Numbered from the stretch's first letter, positions 1 through 6,666 are shown. The stretch is DNA of 7,434 nucleotides from Actinobacteria bacterium UBA4719 (GCA_002404345.1 DHJN01000178.1:1-7434); one strand, 5' to 3'. Numbers and translations are program-made. Notes: a model not told the origin generated them from the sequence alone.

Positions 1-119
1 CACCAGCGGACCTCCTGGTCGCTGGTGAACTCCTTCTTGGTCTGTGCGGGGGCGTCCTGCGGGTGGCGGGGCACGCCGTCGGTGCCGGCGGCCGGCATAC
101 CGAGGTTGACTGTGGTCAT
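1..119 (-). CDS. korB: 2-oxoglutarate:ferredoxin oxidoreductase beta subunit, N-terminal fragment
   Basis: Only the first 39 codons lie in the window; the rest is beyond the left edge. The fragment ends in KKEFTSDQEVRW, the conserved stretch that in KorB proteins comes just before the CPGCG iron-sulfur motif; that motif would be just outside. In the family, the beta subunit binds thiamine diphosphate and a [4Fe-4S] cluster and works with KorA to convert 2-oxoglutarate and CoA to succinyl-CoA, CO2 and reduced ferredoxin. The start ATG (119-117) overlaps the korA stop codon as ATGA. A purine-rich AGCGGAG about 9 nt upstream, inside korA, can serve as ribosome binding site. The first 26 or so residues are Pro/Ala-rich and look poorly conserved. 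The call rests on a short motif plus the korA neighbour, which together are convincing. Confidence 0.88.
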   Translation of the reverse strand, partial: MTTVNLGMPAAGTDGVPRHPQDAPAQTKKEFTSDQEVRW

Positions 120-1996
120 CGGGTGGCTCCGCTCAGATTGGCTGTGGCCTGGGTCAGGACGTTGGCGAGCTCGATGGAGGTGAAGGGCAACCCGCGCACC
201 TGGGTGTAGGACTGCACGTCCACGAGGTACTTGGCGCGCAGCAGCAGGGCGAGCTGGCCGAGGTTCATCTCGGGCACGATCACCCGGTCGTATCCACCGA
301 GCACCTCACCGAGGTTGGGCGGGAAGGGGTTGAGATGGCGCAGATGCGCGCGGGCGACGTGCCCACCGGCGTTTCGCACCAACCGGGTTGCTGCCGCGAT
401 CGGACCGTAGGTCGATCCCCAGCCCAGGATCAGGACGTCCGCGTCGCCCAGTGGATCGTCCACGATCAGGTCCGGGATGCTCTTGGCGATGCCATCGATC
501 TTGGCCTGGCGCAGCCGCGTCATCTTGTCGTGGTTGTCGGGGTCGTAGGAGATGCCGCCGGTGACGTCGGCCTTCTCGACGCCGCCGATGCGGTGTTCGA
601 GGCCGGGGGTGCCGGGGACGGCCCATGGCCGAGCCAGCGTCTCGGGGTCGCGCAGGAACGGATGGAACACCGGTTTGCCATCCGCATCGACGTCGTTGCG
701 CTCCGTGGCGAAGGTGACGTCGTTGCGGGGCAGGTCGGCCATCTCGGGGATGCGCCAGGGCTCGGAGCCGTTGCTGAGGTAGCCGTCGGAGAGCAGGAAC
801 ACCGGAGTCCGGTACGTCGTGGCGATCCGGACCGCCTCGAAGGCGGCATCGAAGGAGTCGCCGGGAGACTGGGGGGCGACGATAGCGACGGGGGACTCGC
901 CGTTGCGCCCGAACATGGCCTGCAGCAGGTCTGCCTGCTCGGTCTTGGTCGGCAGACCGGTCGAGGGGCCACCGCGCTGGACGTCGACGATCACCAGGGG
1001 CAGCTCCAGGGACACCGCGAGGCCGATCGTCTCGGCCTTGAGGGCAACGCCCGGACCGGAGGTGGTGGTGACGCCGAGGGCCCCGCCGAACGAGGCTCCG
1101 AGCGCGGCGCCGATGCCGGCGATCTCGTCTTCGGCCTGCAAGGTGGTGACGCCGAACCGTTTCAGTCGCGACAACGTGTGCAGGATGTCCGAGGCTGGGG
1201 TGATCGGGTAGGCGCCGAGGAACAGTGGCAACCCGCTGCGGTGAGCAGCACACGCCAAGCCGTAGGCGAGGGCCGTGGAGCCCGTGATGTTGCGGTAGGT
1301 GCCGGCGGGCATCCTGGCAGGGGCGATCTCATAGGTGACAGCGAAGTCCTCTGTGGTCTCGCCGTAGTTGAAGCCGGCGCGCAGGGCCGCGAGGTTGGCC
1401 TCGAGGATGTCGGGCTTGGCCCCGAACTTGTTCTTCAGGAACTGTTCGGTGCCGGCGGTCGGTCGGGTGTAGAGCCACGACAGCAGACCGAGGGCGACCA
1501 TGTTCTTGGCCCGCTCCTTCTCCTTGCGGGTCAGCGCGAAGTCGGCGAGCGCGTCGACGGTGATGGACGTCAGGCGGACCGGGTGCAGGTGGTAGCTGTC
1601 GAGGCTGCCGTCCTCGACCGGAGATGTTTCGTAGCCGACCTTGGCCAGGTTGCGCTTGGTGAACTCGTCGGTGTTCACGATGATCGTGGCCCCGCGGGGC
1701 AGGTCGCTCAGGTTGGCCTTGAGCGCGGCGGGGTTCATCGCCACCAGCACGTCAGGTGCATCGCCCGGGGTCAGGACTTCATGGTCGGCGAAGTGCAGCT
1801 GGAAGCTCGAGACGCCGGGCAGGGTGCCCTGAGGCGCCCGGATCTCCGCTGGGAAGTTGGGCAGTGTGGACAGGTCGTTGCCCAGCGACGCGGTCTCGGA
1901 GGTGAAACGGTCCCCAGTCAACTGCATGCCGTCACCTGAGTCGCCCGCGAAACGGATCACGACACGGTCAAGACGCTGAACTCTCTTGCTACTCAT
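116..1996 (-). CDS. korA: 2-oxoglutarate:ferredoxin oxidoreductase alpha subunit (fused gamma-alpha)
   Basis: This 626-residue protein is the catalytic alpha subunit of a cytoplasmic 2-oxoacid:ferredoxin oxidoreductase. The N-terminal gamma-type domain (about residues 12-210) carries GDSGDG at 18-23. The pyrimidine-binding-type domain follows, with YPITPASD at 263-270, TTTSGPG at 310-316 and LPTKTEQAD at 348-356. The C-terminal domain runs from about 518, with GWGSTYG and VPEMNLGQ (574-581). This gamma-alpha fusion is the form found in actinobacterial KorA. There are almost no cysteines, as expected when the iron-sulfur cluster is in KorB. The ATG at 1996 is preceded by GGTGGGA about 8 nt upstream. 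The stop overlaps korB (ATGA), so the two are co-transcribed and probably translationally coupled. Substrate specificity for 2-oxoglutarate over pyruvate is inferred from family resemblance, not from a diagnostic residue. Confidence 0.93.
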   Translation of the reverse strand: MSSKRVQRLDRVVIRFAGDSGDGMQLTGDRFTSETASLGNDLSTLPNFPAEIRAPQGTLPGVSSFQLHFADHEVLTPGDAPDVLVAMNPAALKANLSDLPRGATIIVNTDEFTKRNLAKVGYETSPVEDGSLDSYHLHPVRLTSITVDALADFALTRKEKERAKNMVALGLLSWLYTRPTAGTEQFLKNKFGAKPDILEANLAALRAGFNYGETTEDFAVTYEIAPARMPAGTYRNITGSTALAYGLACAAHRSGLPLFLGAYPITPASDILHTLSRLKRFGVTTLQAEDEIAGIGAALGASFGGALGVTTTSGPGVALKAETIGLAVSLELPLVIVDVQRGGPSTGLPTKTEQADLLQAMFGRNGESPVAIVAPQSPGDSFDAAFEAVRIATTYRTPVFLLSDGYLSNGSEPWRIPEMADLPRNDVTFATERNDVDADGKPVFHPFLRDPETLARPWAVPGTPGLEHRIGGVEKADVTGGISYDPDNHDKMTRLRQAKIDGIAKSIPDLIVDDPLGDADVLILGWGSTYGPIAAATRLVRNAGGHVARAHLRHLNPFPPNLGEVLGGYDRVIVPEMNLGQLALLLRAKYLVDVQSYTQVRGLPFTSIELANVLTQATANLSGATR

Positions 1997-2061
1997 GCGT
2001 GCGATCCCACCAGACCTCTTGGATGTCCCAATACGTCCCTGTGGCGTTGGGGCTCCATTTG

Positions 2062-2067
2062 ATGCTA
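2062..2067 (-). promoter_or_regulatory. Candidate -10 element for korAB
   Basis: On the minus strand this reads TAGCAT, matching the TAnnnT pattern of actinobacterial housekeeping promoters. A weak -35-like TGAACC lies 17 bp upstream. Transcription from here would give a leader of roughly 55-60 nt before the korA ATG. The match is modest, and korA might instead be read through from the DoxX-like gene upstream on the same strand. Confidence 0.3.
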
Positions 2068-2135
2068 CCTCTCACCCAGATCGCGGTTCAGGCTGCTCCG
2101 CGAAAACGGCCCCCGCGTGTCGGATGCCGGAGCCG

Positions 2136-2165
2136 TCCGCATCCCCCTCCGCATCCCCATCCGCA
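2136..2165. repeat. 12-bp tandem repeat, about 2.5 copies
   Basis: TCCGCATCCCC occurs at 2136-2146 and 2148-2158, and TCCGCA again at 2160-2165, giving a 12-bp period. It lies in the 195-bp non-coding gap (1997-2191) between korA and the DoxX-like gene, near the 3' end of the latter. Apart from this repeat and the candidate korA promoter I see nothing else in the gap. No convincing hairpin with a T-tract follows the DoxX-like gene. Confidence 0.75.
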
Positions 2166-2191
2166 GACAGAGGATGGTCCCTCACCAAGTG

Positions 2192-2797
2192 TCAGGACGC
2201 AGGCTGACGGTTCGTGGCGGTCCGGCTCGTATGGGCGAAGAGGGCCAGGGTCGCGGCGATGAGGACGACGTTCTTCGTCACGAACTCGCCATCGGCTGTG
2301 AGCAGGAGCGGGTCACCGTCGCTGAACATCAGGTGGGGGGCCGCGACGAACGTGGCGAAGGTGCCCGCCAGATGCATCGCCAAGGCCGGCAGCGCGACGC
2401 GAACGAACGTGCCGCTCATGATCAGGCCGCCAAGCGCCACCTCCGCGATTCCGAGTGCCAGCAAGACAACATGGTGGTTACCGAACGGCAGCGTCTGCGC
2501 GACGAGGCCTGCGACCGGCGACCGGTCGATGACCTTGAGACCTCCGAACCAGACGAACAGGAGGCCGAGCAGCACCCGCAACGCAGGCATGGTGACCGGT
2601 TGCAGTGCCTTCGCGACCGCGTGGTCCAGGGCCCGGGCCCTTGCGGCGACCCGGGCTGTACCGGACACGTGAGCTCGACCGACGTCCAACGTGGCGGGCA
2701 CAGTTCGTTGGGTCGACAAACGCGGTCGAGGGTGCAACAGTGTCCGGGATCGAGGGTGGAACAGAGCCCGGGTGGGGGTTTTCGTTGTCGGAGTCAT
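2192..2797 (-). CDS. DoxX-like four-helix membrane protein
   Basis: A 201-residue protein with about four hydrophobic helices (roughly 72-90, 106-128, 132-152, 172-188). The start of the first, RVLLGLLFVWFGGLKVI, and the late GEFVTKNVVLIAA stretch resemble the DoxX / DUF417 (RclC-like) membrane superfamily. Those proteins are poorly understood; some are linked to redox or oxidant stress. I infer a plasma-membrane location and no specific reaction. The start at 2797 is backed by AGGAAAGG ending 7 nt upstream, a strong ribosome binding site; the internal ATG at codon 70, just before the first helix, has none. The N-terminal 70 residues are therefore probably translated. They are unusually rich in Arg and His and contain an 8-residue duplication. 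The gene sits on the korAB strand, upstream of korA and divergent from nuoA. Gene reality is well supported; family placement is moderate. Confidence 0.72.
   Translation of the reverse strand: MTPTTKTPTRALFHPRSRTLLHPRPRLSTQRTVPATLDVGRAHVSGTARVAARARALDHAVAKALQPVTMPALRVLLGLLFVWFGGLKVIDRSPVAGLVAQTLPFGNHHVVLLALGIAEVALGGLIMSGTFVRVALPALAMHLAGTFATFVAAPHLMFSDGDPLLLTADGEFVTKNVVLIAATLALFAHTSRTATNRQPAS
2726..2772. repeat. 24-bp in-frame tandem duplication in the DoxX-like gene
   Basis: Two 23-nt units, 2726-2748 and 2750-2772, match at 20 of 23 positions and are spaced by one base, giving a 24-bp period. The period is a multiple of three and encodes consecutive HPRSRTL- and HPRPRLS-type octapeptides in the basic N-terminal tail. 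Confidence 0.75.
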
Positions 2798-2822
2798 GGC
2801 TTCGCCTTTCCTATCTTCAACA

Positions 2823-2835
2823 CCAAGAATCTTGG
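2823..2835. promoter_or_regulatory. Perfect 13-bp palindrome, candidate operator
   Basis: CCAAGA, one base, TCTTGG form a perfect inverted repeat 25 bp upstream of the DoxX-like start codon. Its right half lies within ATCTTGGG (2829-2836), which recurs exactly at 2898-2905; a further CTTGGG is at 2889-2894. The position between gene start and divergent region suits a repressor site. No regulator gene is in view. Confidence 0.4.
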
Positions 2836-2877
2836 GAAACCCCCGGGCGTCGGTGTGCCCGCCGTCGTCTGAAGTGT

Positions 2878-2889
2878 GGACCGCGGTCC
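2878..2889. promoter_or_regulatory. Perfect 12-bp GC-rich palindrome in the divergent intergenic region
   Basis: GGACCGCGGTCC is fully self-complementary and lies near the middle of the 188-bp region between the two divergent genes. It could bind a dimeric regulator. A palindrome of this size in GC-rich DNA can also arise by chance, so confidence is low. Confidence 0.3.
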
Positions 2890-2972
2890 TTGGGGTTATC
2901 TTGGGTTCTGACTGGCTCGGGGCTGTCCGTCCATTGACTAGGGTCGTGACCGGACAAGCGGGCGCGACTGAC

Positions 2973-2978
2973 TAGGCT
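2973..2978 (+). promoter_or_regulatory. Candidate -10 element for a leaderless nuo operon transcript
   Basis: TAGGCT fits the TAnnnT -10 consensus and ends exactly 7 nt before the nuoA GTG, so transcription would begin at or next to the start codon. No Shine-Dalgarno-like sequence is seen in the 20 nt before the GTG, which agrees with a leaderless mRNA, common in actinobacteria. The -35 region (CCGGAC with a 17-bp spacer) is poor. A second TAGGGT lies at 2939-2944, inside a repeated TGACTAGG (2935-2942 and 2969-2976), so an upstream start is possible. Confidence 0.5.
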
Positions 2979-2985
2979 GTCCGGC

Positions 2986-3345
2986 GTGTCCCCTTATCTG
3001 ACCGTTGGTGGAGTCGTCCTTGCGGGCGTCCTCCTCTTCGTTGCCGCCATGGGGGTCCGTCGGGTGCTGGCGCCACGTGCGCCGACGGCGGCGAAGCTCA
3101 CGACCTACGAGTGCGGTGTCGACCCCGTGGGGGAGGGTTGGGCGCAGACCAATGTGCGCTACTTCCTCTACGCGTTTCTTTATGTCGTCTTCGCCGTCGA
3201 CGCGGTCTACCTCTTTCCCTGGGCCACGGTGATCCGGAGCCCCGATCTCGGCCCGGCCTCGCTGGCCGAGATGGGCATCTTCATCGGTGTGCTCCTGGTT
3301 GGCCTGGCCCACGCCGCCCGGCGCGGGCTGCTCAGGTGGGTCTGA
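2986..3345 (+). CDS. nuoA: Complex I (NDH-1) subunit A
   Basis: A 119-residue membrane subunit with three helices (about 5-23, 58-80, 93-111). NuoA helps form the quinone-chamber entrance together with NuoH and NuoJ. The loop after helix 1 contains YECGVDP (41-47), whose Cys43 is the conserved NuoA/ND3 loop cysteine. The second helix reads [12 protein letters not shown] (69-80) where typical NuoA has FDxE before the PWA block. The first acidic residue is therefore Ala and the second is Asp. Start GTG at 2986 has no ribosome binding site but a well placed -10, suggesting leaderless translation. It is the first gene of the nuo operon. Its TGA overlaps the ATG of an 8-codon mini-ORF as TGATG. 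Confidence 0.95.
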   Translation: MSPYLTVGGVVLAGVLLFVAAMGVRRVLAPRAPTAAKLTTYECGVDPVGEGWAQTNVRYFLYAFLYVVFAVDAVYLFPWATVIRSPDLGPASLAEMGIFIGVLLVGLAHAARRGLLRWV

Positions 3346-3371
3346 TGTCGGGTGCGGTGGTGACTGCATGA
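3345..3371 (+). CDS. 8-codon mini-ORF bridging nuoA and nuoB (possible coupling element)
   Basis: ATG at 3345-3347 overlaps the nuoA stop (TGATG), and the frame MSGAVVTA ends at TGA 3369-3371, which overlaps the nuoB ATG (ATGA). A ribosome finishing nuoA could reinitiate, read eight codons and be delivered to the nuoB start. I see no separate ribosome binding site and expect no function for the peptide itself. It may be chance; the precise double overlap is the only evidence. Confidence 0.25.
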   Translation: MSGAVVTA

Positions 3372-4018
3372 GGGTCGAGCTGCCCATGCCTCGCGTGGGA
3401 CCGGGCAACGACGATGCGCCGCGCCCGATCAAGGTCGTCCTGAACTGGGGCCGGCGATACAGCCTGTGGGTGTTCAACTTCGGACTCGCCTGCTGCGCCA
3501 TAGAGTTCATCGCTGCGTCCATGGCGCGGCACGACTTCATCCGCCTCGGCGTGATCCCGTTCGCGCCCGGCCCACGCCAGGCCGACCTCATGGTGGTGTC
3601 CGGCACCGTCACCGACAAGATGGCCCCGGCGATCCGCAGGCTGTACGACCAGATGCCTGAGCCCAAGTACGTCATCTCGTTCGGTGCCTGCTCCAACAGC
3701 GGCGGCCCCTACTGGGACTCGTACTGCGTGACCAAGGGCGTCGACCAGCTGATCCCGGTTGACGTCTATGTGCCGGGCTGCCCGCCGCGGCCCGAGGCTC
3801 TGCTGCAGGGCATCATCCGTCTTCAGGAGAAGATCGCCTCGGAAACGTTGTCCACCAAGGCAATTCGGGCAAAGTATGCCGGGTCGCGCCGCGCCGCAGC
3901 CGGGGAGGTCACCCGACCCTTGGTGGCACGGCCACATCCGACACGGCCACAGGTGACACGGCCACAGGTGACACGGCCACACGTGACCGATCGCGATACC
4001 GGTGGTGAGCTGTCGTGA
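3368..4018 (+). CDS. nuoB: Complex I subunit B, [4Fe-4S] cluster N2 subunit, with repeat-bearing tail
   Basis: This 216-residue protein holds the terminal N2 cluster that passes electrons to quinone. All four ligands are visible: Cys42-Cys43 in GLACCAIEF, Cys108 in FGACSNSGG and Cys138 in PGCPPRPE. Other hallmarks are NWGRRYSLW (26-34) and [20 protein letters not shown] (66-85). I chose ATG 3368. The frame is open further upstream, but an earlier start would overlap nuoA and add an atypical Gly/Cys-rich segment. The ribosome binding site is weak, so coupling to nuoA is likely. The conserved core ends near residue 165. Residues 181-206 form a basic Thr-Arg-Pro-Gln/His-Val repeat tail not expected in NuoB and encoded by a 15-bp tandem repeat. 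The stop overlaps the nuoC GTG (GTGA). Confidence 0.95.
   Translation: MRVELPMPRVGPGNDDAPRPIKVVLNWGRRYSLWVFNFGLACCAIEFIAASMARHDFIRLGVIPFAPGPRQADLMVVSGTVTDKMAPAIRRLYDQMPEPKYVISFGACSNSGGPYWDSYCVTKGVDQLIPVDVYVPGCPPRPEALLQGIIRLQEKIASETLSTKAIRAKYAGSRRAAAGEVTRPLVARPHPTRPQVTRPQVTRPHVTDRDTGGELS
3927..3986. repeat. 15-bp tandem repeat, four copies, in the 3' end of nuoB
   Basis: Four consecutive units start at 3927, 3942, 3957 and 3972. The middle two are identical (CACGGCCACAGGTGA), the last differs by two bases (ACGTGA for AGGTGA) and the first has ATCCGA at its end. The period keeps the frame and encodes pentapeptides of the TRPQV type. A degenerate further unit can be seen just upstream at the protein level. 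Confidence 0.92.
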
Positions 4019-4572
4019 TCGAGACGCCCTGCCGGGATGTGCCGCTGCAGGAGTGGACGGCGGCGCTTGCTGCGGCCCGCAGCGAGGGGTTCGACTTCTT
4101 TGACTGGCTGACCGCGGTCGATGAGACCGATGCGCCGGAGAGCCCCGGCTTCGACCTCGTCTGCCATCTCATGAACAGCTCAACGGGGCAGTCGAGTCAT
4201 GGCGCGCTGGCTCGCGTCCTCGTGCGCACCCGGGTGCCCAACGGTCAGTCCGCGGCCAGCGCGACGGGCCTGTGGTCCGGCGCGGCGTGGCACGAACGAG
4301 AGACGCACGAGATGTTCGGCATCGACTTCGAGGGTTTCGACGACGGGACTGGACTCGGCCTGCGACCGCTGCTGCTGCCCAACGGCTTTGACGGCACACC
4401 CCTGCGCAAGTCGTTCGTCCTGGCGGCACGCGCCAGCAAAGCGTGGCCCGGGGCAAAGGAGCCCGGCGAGAGTAGCGAAGGCGGCGAAGGCAGCCCCGCG
4501 CACACCGAGAAGCCGGGCCGTCGCAAGATCGCACCACCAGGCGTGCCCGACAGCACCTGGGGGCCGCGTTGA
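4015..4572 (+). CDS. nuoC: Complex I subunit C (30 kDa-type), divergent
   Basis: A 185-residue protein of the NuoC / 30-kDa family, a peripheral-arm subunit that packs against NuoB and NuoD. The signature region is present: [17 protein letters not shown] (92-108), then LRPLLLP and GTPLRKSF (127-134). The usual HPDLRR between FGI and the LLP block is replaced by a Gly/Asp-rich stretch ([10 protein letters not shown]). The C-terminus has a polar Gly/Glu/Ser linker (about 145-165) ending in [17 protein letters not shown], which I do not recognise as a domain. Length is in the normal range for stand-alone NuoC, so no NuoD is fused to it. GTG start overlaps the nuoB stop; GGTGGTGAG about 6 nt upstream is a usable ribosome binding site. 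The stop overlaps the nuoH start (TTGA). Confidence 0.88.
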   Translation: MIETPCRDVPLQEWTAALAAARSEGFDFFDWLTAVDETDAPESPGFDLVCHLMNSSTGQSSHGALARVLVRTRVPNGQSAASATGLWSGAAWHERETHEMFGIDFEGFDDGTGLGLRPLLLPNGFDGTPLRKSFVLAARASKAWPGAKEPGESSEGGEGSPAHTEKPGRRKIAPPGVPDSTWGPR

Positions 4573-5531
4573 ACCCCGTGCTCGAGGTCGTGCTTCGTTC
4601 GCTGGGCGTGCTGGCCGCGTTCCTCGTGCTGCCGTTGGTCGTGGGCCAGACCGAGCACAAGGTCATGGCGCACATGCAGGGTCGGTTGGGCCCGATGTAT
4701 GCCGGCGGGTTCCATGGCTGGGCGCAGCTGGTCGCCGATGGCGTCAAGTTCGTCCAGAAGGAAGACATCACGCCGCGTGCCGCCGACCGTTGGGTGTTCA
4801 AGCTCGCGCCCGCGGTCGCGCTGGTGCCGTATCTCGTTGCGCTTGCTGTCATTCCGCTCTCTGCGACCGTGGTCGCCGCAGATGTCGGCGCCGGTGTGCT
4901 GTTTGTCCTGGCGGCCAGCGCTGTCGGGATCCTGGGGCTCTTGATGGCGGGTTGGTCGAGCGCCAACAAGTACGCCCTGCTCGGTGGGATGCGCGCCGCT
5001 GCGCAGCTGCTCAGCTATGAGCTGCCGTTGGTTCTCTCGGTGGCCTCTGTCGCCCTGGCAGCGGGGACGGTGTCCCTGACCGGCATCGCCGACGCGTGGC
5101 ATCCGCTGTGGTTGGTGTGGCAGCTCCCCGGGGCACTCGTCTTCCTGATCGCTGCCGTGGCCGAGCTCCAGCGGCCGCCCTTCGACATGCCCGTTGCCGA
5201 CTCCGAGATCGTGATGGGGCCGTTCACCGAGTACACCGGACTTCGGTTCGCGTTCTTCCTGCTCTCGGAGTACGCGGGCATCGTGGTGATGTCCTTGCTG
5301 TTCGCCGTGCTCTTCCTGGGAGGTTGGCGCGGTCCGTTCTCCGGGGTCCTGGGGCCGGTGTGGACGCTGCTCAAGGGCGCGCTCATCTCGGTGCTGATCA
5401 TCTGGCTGCGCGTGTCGTGGCCACGTCTGCGTGAGGACCAGCTTCAGCGCCTGGCCTGGTTGGTTCTCGTTCCCCTTGCGCTGGCTCAGCTGGCCCTCAC
5501 GGCAGGATGGGTGGTGTTGAGCTCACCATGA
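4569..5531 (+). CDS. nuoH: Complex I subunit H, quinone-channel membrane subunit
   Basis: This 320-residue polytopic protein has about eight helices. NuoH anchors the membrane arm to the peripheral arm and lines the quinone tunnel. Characteristic parts are [17 protein letters not shown] (26-42), [19 protein letters not shown] (48-66), YELPL (150-154) and [15 protein letters not shown] followed by [18 protein letters not shown] (about 199-237). These loops carry the conserved acidic residues, with Asp211 where Glu is common. The start is TTG at 4569, overlapping the nuoC stop as TTGA, with TGGGGG a few bases upstream. GTG at 4578 is an alternative that would remove three residues. The overlap pattern of the whole operon favours TTG. 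The stop overlaps the nuoI ATG. Confidence 0.95.
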   Translation: MNPVLEVVLRSLGVLAAFLVLPLVVGQTEHKVMAHMQGRLGPMYAGGFHGWAQLVADGVKFVQKEDITPRAADRWVFKLAPAVALVPYLVALAVIPLSATVVAADVGAGVLFVLAASAVGILGLLMAGWSSANKYALLGGMRAAAQLLSYELPLVLSVASVALAAGTVSLTGIADAWHPLWLVWQLPGALVFLIAAVAELQRPPFDMPVADSEIVMGPFTEYTGLRFAFFLLSEYAGIVVMSLLFAVLFLGGWRGPFSGVLGPVWTLLKGALISVLIIWLRVSWPRLREDQLQRLAWLVLVPLALAQLALTAGWVVLSSP

Positions 5532-6094
5532 CCGATCACCAGCATTCACCGGGAGACTCGCCCAAGACGAACGGCTTCATACCCGGTCTGATCAAGGGGC
5601 TGGCCACCACCGCCCGGACACTGGCCACACCGAGCCACACTGCCGAGTACCCCGACGTGCAACCTCACCTGCCGCCGCGCACCCGGGGCGTCATCGCGCT
5701 GCTCGAGGAGAACTGCACGAGCTGCATGCTGTGCGCGCGCGAGTGCCCGGACTGGTGCATCTACATCGACTCCCACAAGGAGACGCTCCCGGCGACCACC
5801 GAGGGCGGGCGGGAACGCCAGCGCAACGTGCTCGACCGCTTCGCGATCGACTTCTCCTTGTGCATGTACTGCGGCATCTGCATCGAGGTCTGCCCGTTCG
5901 ACGCCCTGCACTGGAGTCCCGAGTTCGAGTACGCCGAGCTCAACATCCTGGACCTCCTGCACGAGAAGGACCGGCTTGGGGAGTGGATGCCCACCGTGCC
6001 TGCCCCTTCGGCGCTCGACCCGCGGTCAGCAGATCCGCAAGAGGTCGCGGCGGCGAACAAACCTCCGCGAACGGCTCCCGAAAGACGCCAATGA
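5528..6094 (+). CDS. nuoI: Complex I subunit I, 2x[4Fe-4S] ferredoxin-like subunit
   Basis: A 188-residue iron-sulfur subunit carrying clusters N6a and N6b, which relay electrons toward NuoB. Two CxxCxxCxxxCP motifs are intact: Cys63, 66, 69, 73 and Cys112, 115, 118, 122. The context [14 protein letters not shown] and [19 protein letters not shown] is typical of the actinobacterial form. I prefer ATG 5528, which overlaps the nuoH stop as ATGA, over ATG 5507, seven codons upstream, whose purine stretch is too close to act as ribosome binding site. The C-terminus (from about 157) is Pro/Ala-rich and poorly conserved. With nuoE, F and G absent nearby, this is the outermost electron-entry candidate of the complex and a plausible docking point for ferredoxin. 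The stop overlaps the nuoJ start. Confidence 0.95.
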   Translation: MTDHQHSPGDSPKTNGFIPGLIKGLATTARTLATPSHTAEYPDVQPHLPPRTRGVIALLEENCTSCMLCARECPDWCIYIDSHKETLPATTEGGRERQRNVLDRFAIDFSLCMYCGICIEVCPFDALHWSPEFEYAELNILDLLHEKDRLGEWMPTVPAPSALDPRSADPQEVAAANKPPRTAPERRQ

Positions 6095-6666
6095 CGACGC
6101 TGACGACGGTGGACGTCCTCTTCGGTGCTGTCGGCCTTATCACCGCGGCGAGTGCGGTTCTTGCGGTTACCACCCACCATCTGGTGCACGCCGCGCTCTG
6201 GCTCGTCGTCACCCTCGGCACCCTGGCCGGCTGCTATCTGATCCTGGGTGCCGAGCTGGTGGCCCTCGTGCAGCTGCTCGTCTATGTCGGCGCGGTCGTC
6301 GTGCTCGTGCTCTTCGCGCTCATGCTGACCCGCGCGCCCATGGGCCGTAGTCCGGAGCACAGCTCCGGTTTCATCCAACGTATCGCGGCAGCGCTGGTCG
6401 GCGCCGGCACCACGGCCCTGCTGGCTGCCGTCCTCCTGCCGGCTCTGGGCGGAGATATCCGCCCGACCAGGGCCGGTGACACGAAAGGGATCGCAACCCA
6501 GCTGTTCGGGTCGTGGGTGTGGCCCTTCGAGCTGCTCTCGCTGTTGCTTCTCGTGGCCCTGATCGCCGCGTTGGCTGTCTCCCGCATGCCCACGACCTCG
6601 TTACCGTCCACCACGGAGGCCGTTGCGGAAACGCCTGCCAACTCGGCTGGGGGAGAGTCGCGATGA
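6091..6666 (+). CDS. nuoJ: Complex I subunit J, membrane arm
   Basis: A 191-residue membrane protein with five predicted helices (about 8-26, 30-51, 56-79, 97-117, 146-164). NuoJ sits next to NuoA, H and K, and its third helix is important for coupling. [19 protein letters not shown] (54-72) is the family signature, including Glu55 and the flexible YVGAV element. [13 protein letters not shown] (146-158) matches the last helix. I chose ATG 6091, which overlaps the nuoI stop (ATGA). The frame stays open for 120 codons upstream, but that stretch is the out-of-frame shadow of nuoI. The C-terminal 25 residues are a polar Thr/Ser/Ala tail. The stop overlaps nuoK. Confidence 0.93.
   Translation: MTTLTTVDVLFGAVGLITAASAVLAVTTHHLVHAALWLVVTLGTLAGCYLILGAELVALVQLLVYVGAVVVLVLFALMLTRAPMGRSPEHSSGFIQRIAAALVGAGTTALLAAVLLPALGGDIRPTRAGDTKGIATQLFGSWVWPFELLSLLLLVALIAALAVSRMPTTSLPSTTEAVAETPANSAGGESR

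Noticed and set aside
335..1939. A 534-codon plus-strand open frame antisense to korA
   Set aside because: korA on the minus strand has clear family motifs throughout. The antisense frame is of the kind created by strong G/C third-position bias, and its translation shows no recognisable domain.
2095..2133. GCTCCG and CGGAGC arms as a terminator after the DoxX-like gene
   Set aside because: The stem is only 6 bp, the loop is 27 nt and no T-tract follows, so it does not qualify as a rho-independent terminator.
2117..2872. 251-codon plus-strand frame antisense to the DoxX-like gene
   Set aside because: The minus-strand frame has membrane helices, a strong ribosome binding site and family resemblance. 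The antisense translation is charged low-complexity sequence.
2946..2975. 9-codon GTG frame just upstream of nuoA as a possible leader peptide
   Set aside because: It has no ribosome binding site and would lie upstream of, or overlap, the likely transcription start. No run of regulatory codons is present.
3287..3367. Upstream extension of nuoB by 27 codons
   Set aside because: It would overlap nuoA heavily and add a Cys/Gly/Trp-rich segment unlike NuoB. ATG 3368 gives the expected N-terminus.
4199..5102. Long open frames on both strands (273 and 285 codons) across the nuoC-nuoH junction
   Set aside because: They overlap two well supported nuo genes, are Arg/Pro/Ala-rich without motifs, and have no sensible ribosome binding site. 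They are composition shadows and not a hidden nuoD.
5731..6090. Upstream extension of the nuoJ frame into nuoI
   Set aside because: This part is nuoI read in another frame. NuoJ family similarity begins at [12 protein letters not shown], whose ATG overlaps the nuoI stop.
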